From: Limnephilus marmoratus
Lineage: Eukaryota; Arthropoda; Insecta; Trichoptera; Limnephilidae
Reading direction: 5' to 3'
NCBI GenBank assembly: GCA_917880885.1
Contig: OU862922.1
Location: 310,001 to 374,000, forward strand
Length of the DNA: 64,000 nt
This document shows, one piece after another, positions 60,087 through 64,000 of this stretch. The position numbers were made by a program, and so were the translations under genes. The first letter of the stretch is position 1, and each line of letters starts with the position of its first letter. The notes below the pieces were generated by a model. The model did not search any database and had not been told where the DNA came from. It worked only from the letters and a program-made list of their open reading frames with translations.

Positions 60087-60552
60087 TCTATAATATAAAA
60101 ATGAATCGCTGAATGTGTTGCTAAGCGCATAACTTTCGAACGACTGCACCAAATTGGATAATTTTTTTTTTGGGTGTTTGTTATTGTCAGGACAAGGTTT
60201 TTATAAACTTCCGGTGAGCTTTGGCATTATCAAATTTGTATAAAAAGATTGCTATTGGTGGCACGCGAGGAAGCGGCTATTGCTATGGAAAGCGGGAGGG
60301 AGGGAGAGATGGGGAACCAGGGTGGGGGAGGGGAACTTGGGAGGGGGGTTCGCGGGATGGGGGAAGGGGGAAGGGGGGCGAAGTGGAGTGGGGAGAGGGA
60401 AGGTGAAGGTGACGGAGTGGGAACGCAAGAGGGAAAGAGGACGCAGGAGAAGAAGGGAAGGCGGAAGGGGAACAGGACGAATGGGAAAGGACACTCAGGG
60501 AGAAATAATTTATTTATTAAATGGCATAGCAACGCATGCCGGGACAGGCTAG
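60087..60552 (+). mobile_element. Non-autonomous Helitron, family H1, copy 2
   Basis: TC start after A, CTAG end before T. Start (tataatataaaaatgaatcg) and end (gcaacgcatgccgggac) are shared with 33625-34255. A purine-rich, G-run-rich tract fills 60290-60500. The several ORFs across the tract are compositional artefacts. Confidence 0.82.
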
Positions 60553-60559
60553 TAATTTA

Positions 60560-61570
60560 TAAAAATATGGATAAAAAGTGAGCGTTATTAGTTTATAAAA
60601 CTCTAAGCACTTTGCTGATCGGAAATTACAAGTTCGATAGTTCTAATAAAAAAAGGATAACTCGAGCTAAACCATTTTTGGAAATACATCCCAACTCAAA
60701 ATATTATAAAAATATCATACGAATATACTCCGTTAATCAGAATTACTCTTCTTCGACTCTACATCAGTAAAAATGTATTGTAATTTTATGTTATCAGGTG
60801 TCGAGGAATGCTTTCGACGTTCTAATGGAATCATCTATTATAAAAACGATATAATTTTTATTGCGCCTTTGAAAAAAAAATCACTCAAATGCCAATTATT
60901 ATTCATAAGAAGAACACTTTCTTATTTCCACAGAGTATGAGGCATATTAATATCAGACATTCCCACAGTAATATGGTTGTATTTCCCAGCAGATTGAGTC
61001 ATTTCCTTCACTGTTAAAAGGAAACTAATTATAAAACAAAGTAATATAGCTCAATTAAAAACACTGAATTAGTTTCACATTACCATTGATGACAAAGAAA
61101 ATATCTTTATTACAGAACGGAACTATTAACACCAACAACTTAATGAGTACTTAATTGATAGTTCGCATTATTTCTACTTCATGTGTTACTACTTTGTGAC
61201 TTTCCTGTATTTAAATAAACGTGAAGAAACAAGAAACGTACAAGGGGAAATAAATGGAGCCAATCCATGTTAACATAAAAGTGCACCACTGCTACGGAAC
61301 TACGGAATTGCGGAATCGACGAAGGCAAAGTTAATACCTAAGAAGTTGTTTTGTGGAGTTGGTTGCAGTAAAGAGAGTAACTTCCTTCAAAACTGCAACA
61401 ATAATCACAGTGACAGCTGATCGTGTTTATACTTTGCTCTTGCAAAAAACCCATAAAAAATCGAATAATTCGTGTGATAGTGAAGTTGTTAAAATATTAA
61501 GTTAATTAGACTATTGATAAATAAAAAAAGGGGAGATCAGGGCCAATCGGCTCTTGGTCCTTCATATAAA
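60560..61570. other. Stretch upstream of the LINE
   Basis: The 5' end of the LINE lies somewhere here, probably between about 61250 and 61540, but no TSD or boundary is identifiable without other copies. Confidence 0.4.
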
Positions 61571-61571
61571 A

Positions 61572-62828
61572 ATGGTGTACCCACTGTCGCCTACAATAGT
61601 TATAAATGATACGATCGATTTAATGGAAACATCAAATGTTATAAGTGATAATGTTGAGGAGTGGCAAACCGTGTCTCGATCCGGCAAAAGGTCGAGGCTT
61701 AACTCCGATGCCAGTGAATCAGGGAAAAAAAAAGAAGTGAAAGAAAAAGAAGTGAAAGAAAAGAATGGAATAATCGTAGTACAGGGAGAGAATTTACCTG
61801 GAAAAGTGGGAATGGCAAAAGTCCTTTTTAAGGCAGGAATTAAGATGGAAAAGATGAAAATAATCTCTGGAACGAAAATGGAAATTTGGTTCCCAAATGT
61901 TTTGGAAGCAGAGAATGCTTCTAAAAACCCTATTTTCAACTTAAAGAAATGGGAAGTGGAGATAAAAAAGAACAAAAATTTTGTTTTCGGTGTCATCCGG
62001 AGAGTGGACCTAGATGTCACCAACGAAGAGTTAATGGATGTACTCAAATGTGATACAAATGTAGCCTGCATAAAGCGACTCTCCAAAAGGGGGACAGAGG
62101 GACAACTCGCGCCCACAACAACTGTGAGCCTGAAATTCGAGGGTAAAGAGATACCATCCTGTGTCTATATGTACGGGGTCAAATTCGGAGTCGAGCCCTA
62201 CATATTCAGAGTAATGCAGTGCTACTGCTGTTGGAGATATGGCCATATTGCTCAGAACTGTGGCAAGAAAGAAAAGAAACTGTGTCCCAAATGTGATGGG
62301 CAACACGAGACCTGTGACAAGGTAGCTAAGTGTGTAAACTGCGGAGGAGACCATCCGGCTAATGACATTAACTGTCCAAAATGGAAAAATGAGAAGGATA
62401 TTACTATTAAAATGGCTAAAAAGAATATGTCTCATAAGCAAGCAAAAATCCTAATAGAAAAGGAAATATCTCAAAACGACAATTCTAAAAAACAGAATGC
62501 AAAAGCAGAAAAAAAAACTAAAATAAATAATCAAACTGTCCCCCCCAAGAATATAATTGGTGACTTTTCTCAAACAGTTGGAAAAACCAGTTATGCTGAT
62601 AAACTTAAAGGAAATAATCCTGATACTCGTGAATCTCGTTCTACTACACAAGACAAGGTTAATGTTAACATTGCCCAAGAAATATTGACAGCATTTATTA
62701 GTGGTGAAAACTGGGAAAATCTTGTAAAATTAGTTGTTAATAGATTTATAGAGATAATAATGGGAATCCTGAAAGATGGTGGCTTAAATCAAATATTGAG
62801 ATCAGTTATGACGGTTCAAAATGGATAA
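61572..62828 (+). CDS. LINE ORF1, nucleic-acid-binding protein with three zinc knuckles
   Basis: A 418-residue ORF1 protein that would coat the element RNA and act as chaperone. I chose ATG 61572 (aaaATGg context, MVYPLSPTIV...); the frame extends six codons upstream without ATG. A basic, Lys/Glu-rich stretch lies near residues 51-64. An RRM-like segment of about 137-205 starts VFGVIRRVDLDVTNEELMDV. The zinc knuckles are C217-x2-C220-x4-H225-x4-C230, then C238-x2-C241-x3-H245-x2-C248 and C254-x2-C257-x3-H261-x6-C268. A Lys-rich region and a hydrophobic C-terminus follow. The order RRM-like then CCHC cluster is standard for jockey/I ORF1. The stop overlaps the ORF2 start. Confidence 0.9.
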   Translation: MVYPLSPTIVINDTIDLMETSNVISDNVEEWQTVSRSGKRSRLNSDASESGKKKEVKEKEVKEKNGIIVVQGENLPGKVGMAKVLFKAGIKMEKMKIISGTKMEIWFPNVLEAENASKNPIFNLKKWEVEIKKNKNFVFGVIRRVDLDVTNEELMDVLKCDTNVACIKRLSKRGTEGQLAPTTTVSLKFEGKEIPSCVYMYGVKFGVEPYIFRVMQCYCCWRYGHIAQNCGKKEKKLCPKCDGQHETCDKVAKCVNCGGDHPANDINCPKWKNEKDITIKMAKKNMSHKQAKILIEKEISQNDNSKKQNAKAEKKTKINNQTVPPKNIIGDFSQTVGKTSYADKLKGNNPDTRESRSTTQDKVNVNIAQEILTAFISGENWENLVKLVVNRFIEIIMGILKDGGLNQILRSVMTVQNG

Positions 62829-64000
62829 GAGTAATATTAATATATTACAATGGAATGCTCGGAGTTTACATTTCAAGAAACCTGATTTAGAAATATATTT
62901 ACAAAGGCAACATATTAAAATTGCACTTATCTCAGAAACATGGCTTCAATTACCTTACATTTTAACATTTAAAGATTATACAATATACAGACGAGACAGA
63001 GCAGATGGCTACGGAGGGGTTGCTATATTAATCCATAAAAGCTTACATTCAATTGAACGAAACTTAAATTCAATTGGTGAATTGGAATTGTGCAGTGTTA
63101 GTTTACTCAATGCCGGAAATCTAAAATCTGTCAGCGTGATATATTGTCCTAGTAATATAAATGTTACTTATCAAACTTGGAAAAAAGTATTCGACCAGAT
63201 GGGACCTGGAGCCCTGGTAGGCGGTGATTTTAATGCACACAATCCATTATGGGATAGAGCTATACAAGACTCGAGAGGAGATCTTATTGCAGAAACCTGC
63301 CAAGATTCAAACCTCATCATTGTCAACAACGGAGACATAACAAGATTAGGACATCCCGGACAAAGGAGCTCGAGCCCGGATATTACGCTGGTGTCTTCGG
63401 ATCTTATATTGACTTGTAACTGGAGAGTAGATTCAGATACAATGGGTAGTGATCATTTGCCAATTATTATCACTTTGGGAGAAATCGATTGTAATTATGA
63501 ACCAATTTTGAAAAGGAATTTTAAAAAAGCAAATTGGAACAAATATAAATCTACGGTGGATAAACTGATTCAAAACCTTCCCGAAGAACAAAAGTCGATA
63601 CAAGAAAACTACGACAAATTAGAAAATATTCTGAACAAAAGTGCTGATGAAACTATTCCATACTTTAAGAAATCTAAAAACCCAGCTTTCAAACCAAAGC
63701 CTTGGTGGAATCAAGAAGTTTCAAAAGCAATAGCTGAAAGAAGGTTAGCTCTGACCCGTTTACGGAAGAATGTAAATATCGAAAATTATATAGAATTAAA
63801 GCACAGGGAGTCTAGCACTAGACGAATCGTAAGAAAAGCAAAAAGGGAAGGATGGCGAAAATTCTGTGATTCCGTTGATAGTAATACAACCTACTCTGAC
63901 ATGTGGAAGAAAATGAAATGGTTTAAGGGAATCGGAACCTCCCGTGTAAATATCTTTGAGAATAATGAAAATATCTCGCCCCAAATGAAGATCTTATCGA
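62821..64000 (+). CDS. LINE ORF2, endonuclease domain (reverse transcriptase beyond window)
   Basis: The frame is open from ATG 62821 to the window edge (393 codons, no stop). Residues 1-220 are an exonuclease-endonuclease-phosphatase fold endonuclease. Seen are N12 in ILQWNARSL, E39 in ALISETWL, the GGDFNAHNPLW block (D136, N138), SSSPDITLVSS (D187) and GSDHLPI (D211, H212), the catalytic and metal-binding set of APE-type LINE endonucleases. Its role is to nick genomic DNA for target-primed reverse transcription. Residues 230-393 form a Lys-rich linker (PKPWWNQEVSKAI, then RRIVRKAKREGW) that normally precedes the RT fingers. ATGGATAA is shared with the end of ORF1. Confidence 0.92.
   Translation, partial: MDKSNINILQWNARSLHFKKPDLEIYLQRQHIKIALISETWLQLPYILTFKDYTIYRRDRADGYGGVAILIHKSLHSIERNLNSIGELELCSVSLLNAGNLKSVSVIYCPSNINVTYQTWKKVFDQMGPGALVGGDFNAHNPLWDRAIQDSRGDLIAETCQDSNLIIVNNGDITRLGHPGQRSSSPDITLVSSDLILTCNWRVDSDTMGSDHLPIIITLGEIDCNYEPILKRNFKKANWNKYKSTVDKLIQNLPEEQKSIQENYDKLENILNKSADETIPYFKKSKNPAFKPKPWWNQEVSKAIAERRLALTRLRKNVNIENYIELKHRESSTRRIVRKAKREGWRKFCDSVDSNTTYSDMWKKMKWFKGIGTSRVNIFENNENISPQMKILS

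Larger units (their letters stand above)
61572..64000 (+). mobile_element. Jockey/I-like non-LTR retrotransposon, right part outside window
   Basis: Two overlapping ORFs in the order ORF1 (zinc-knuckle protein) and ORF2 (apurinic-like endonuclease, then presumably RT) define a LINE of the jockey/I group. Both ORFs are uninterrupted in the window, so the copy is young and may be autonomous. The RT domain, 3' UTR and tail lie to the right. Confidence 0.88.

Noticed and set aside
60221..60581. Several overlapping ORFs of 61-110 codons on both strands
   Set aside because: They arise from the stop-poor purine/G-rich tract of a Helitron; the products are low-complexity Gly/Arg/Glu or Pro/Ser strings.
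61562..62678. Minus-strand ORFs of 75-184 codons
   Set aside because: Shadows of LINE ORF1 (zinc-knuckle protein) on the plus strand.

Overview
This is a eukaryotic, AT-rich, repeat-dense window. It most likely comes from an insect, and Lepidoptera is my best guess. The guess rests on non-autonomous Helitrons ending in CTAG before a T, tRNA-headed SINEs, PIF/Harbinger MITEs, RTE and jockey/I-type LINEs and Penelope-like ribozyme motifs. Nothing looks bacterial: there are no operons and almost no long ORFs. The species is not identifiable from sequence alone.

Host gene content is thin. On the minus strand there is a convincing 286-nt coding exon at the left edge (286..1). About 44 kb upstream on the same strand lies a GC-rich candidate first coding exon (44475..44307) with a GTGAGT donor whose phase fits the left-edge exon, and a GC-rich promoter-like patch lies upstream of that (about 45.56-45.74 kb). 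If these belong together, most of the window is one giant intron filled with transposons. Weaker exon candidates lie at 24261 (+, signal-peptide-like) and 47403-47664 (+, ending in GTAAGT).

Mobile elements dominate. (1) The right edge holds an apparently intact jockey/I-like LINE: ORF1 with three zinc knuckles, overlapped by 8 nt by an ORF2 whose endonuclease domain is intact and which runs off the window. (2) A 5'-truncated LINE copy with target-site duplications lies at 26.9-27.7 kb, and at least seven repeats share its 3' stem-loop. (3) An internally deleted RTE element lies at 15.36-15.88 kb with a 13-bp TSD. (4) One tRNA-derived SINE family has seven copies; the copy at 32.6 kb is split by a hAT element that itself carries a Harbinger MITE and a Helitron. 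(5) A second tRNA-SINE-like family occurs as head-to-head inverted dimers forming giant hairpins. (6) There are two Harbinger MITE families, three Helitrons, a mariner-like MITE and several unclassified foldback elements. (7) A 45-bp tandem repeat at 21.44 kb has the layout of a type I hammerhead ribozyme.

The remaining stretches are AT-rich and hold nothing I can name.
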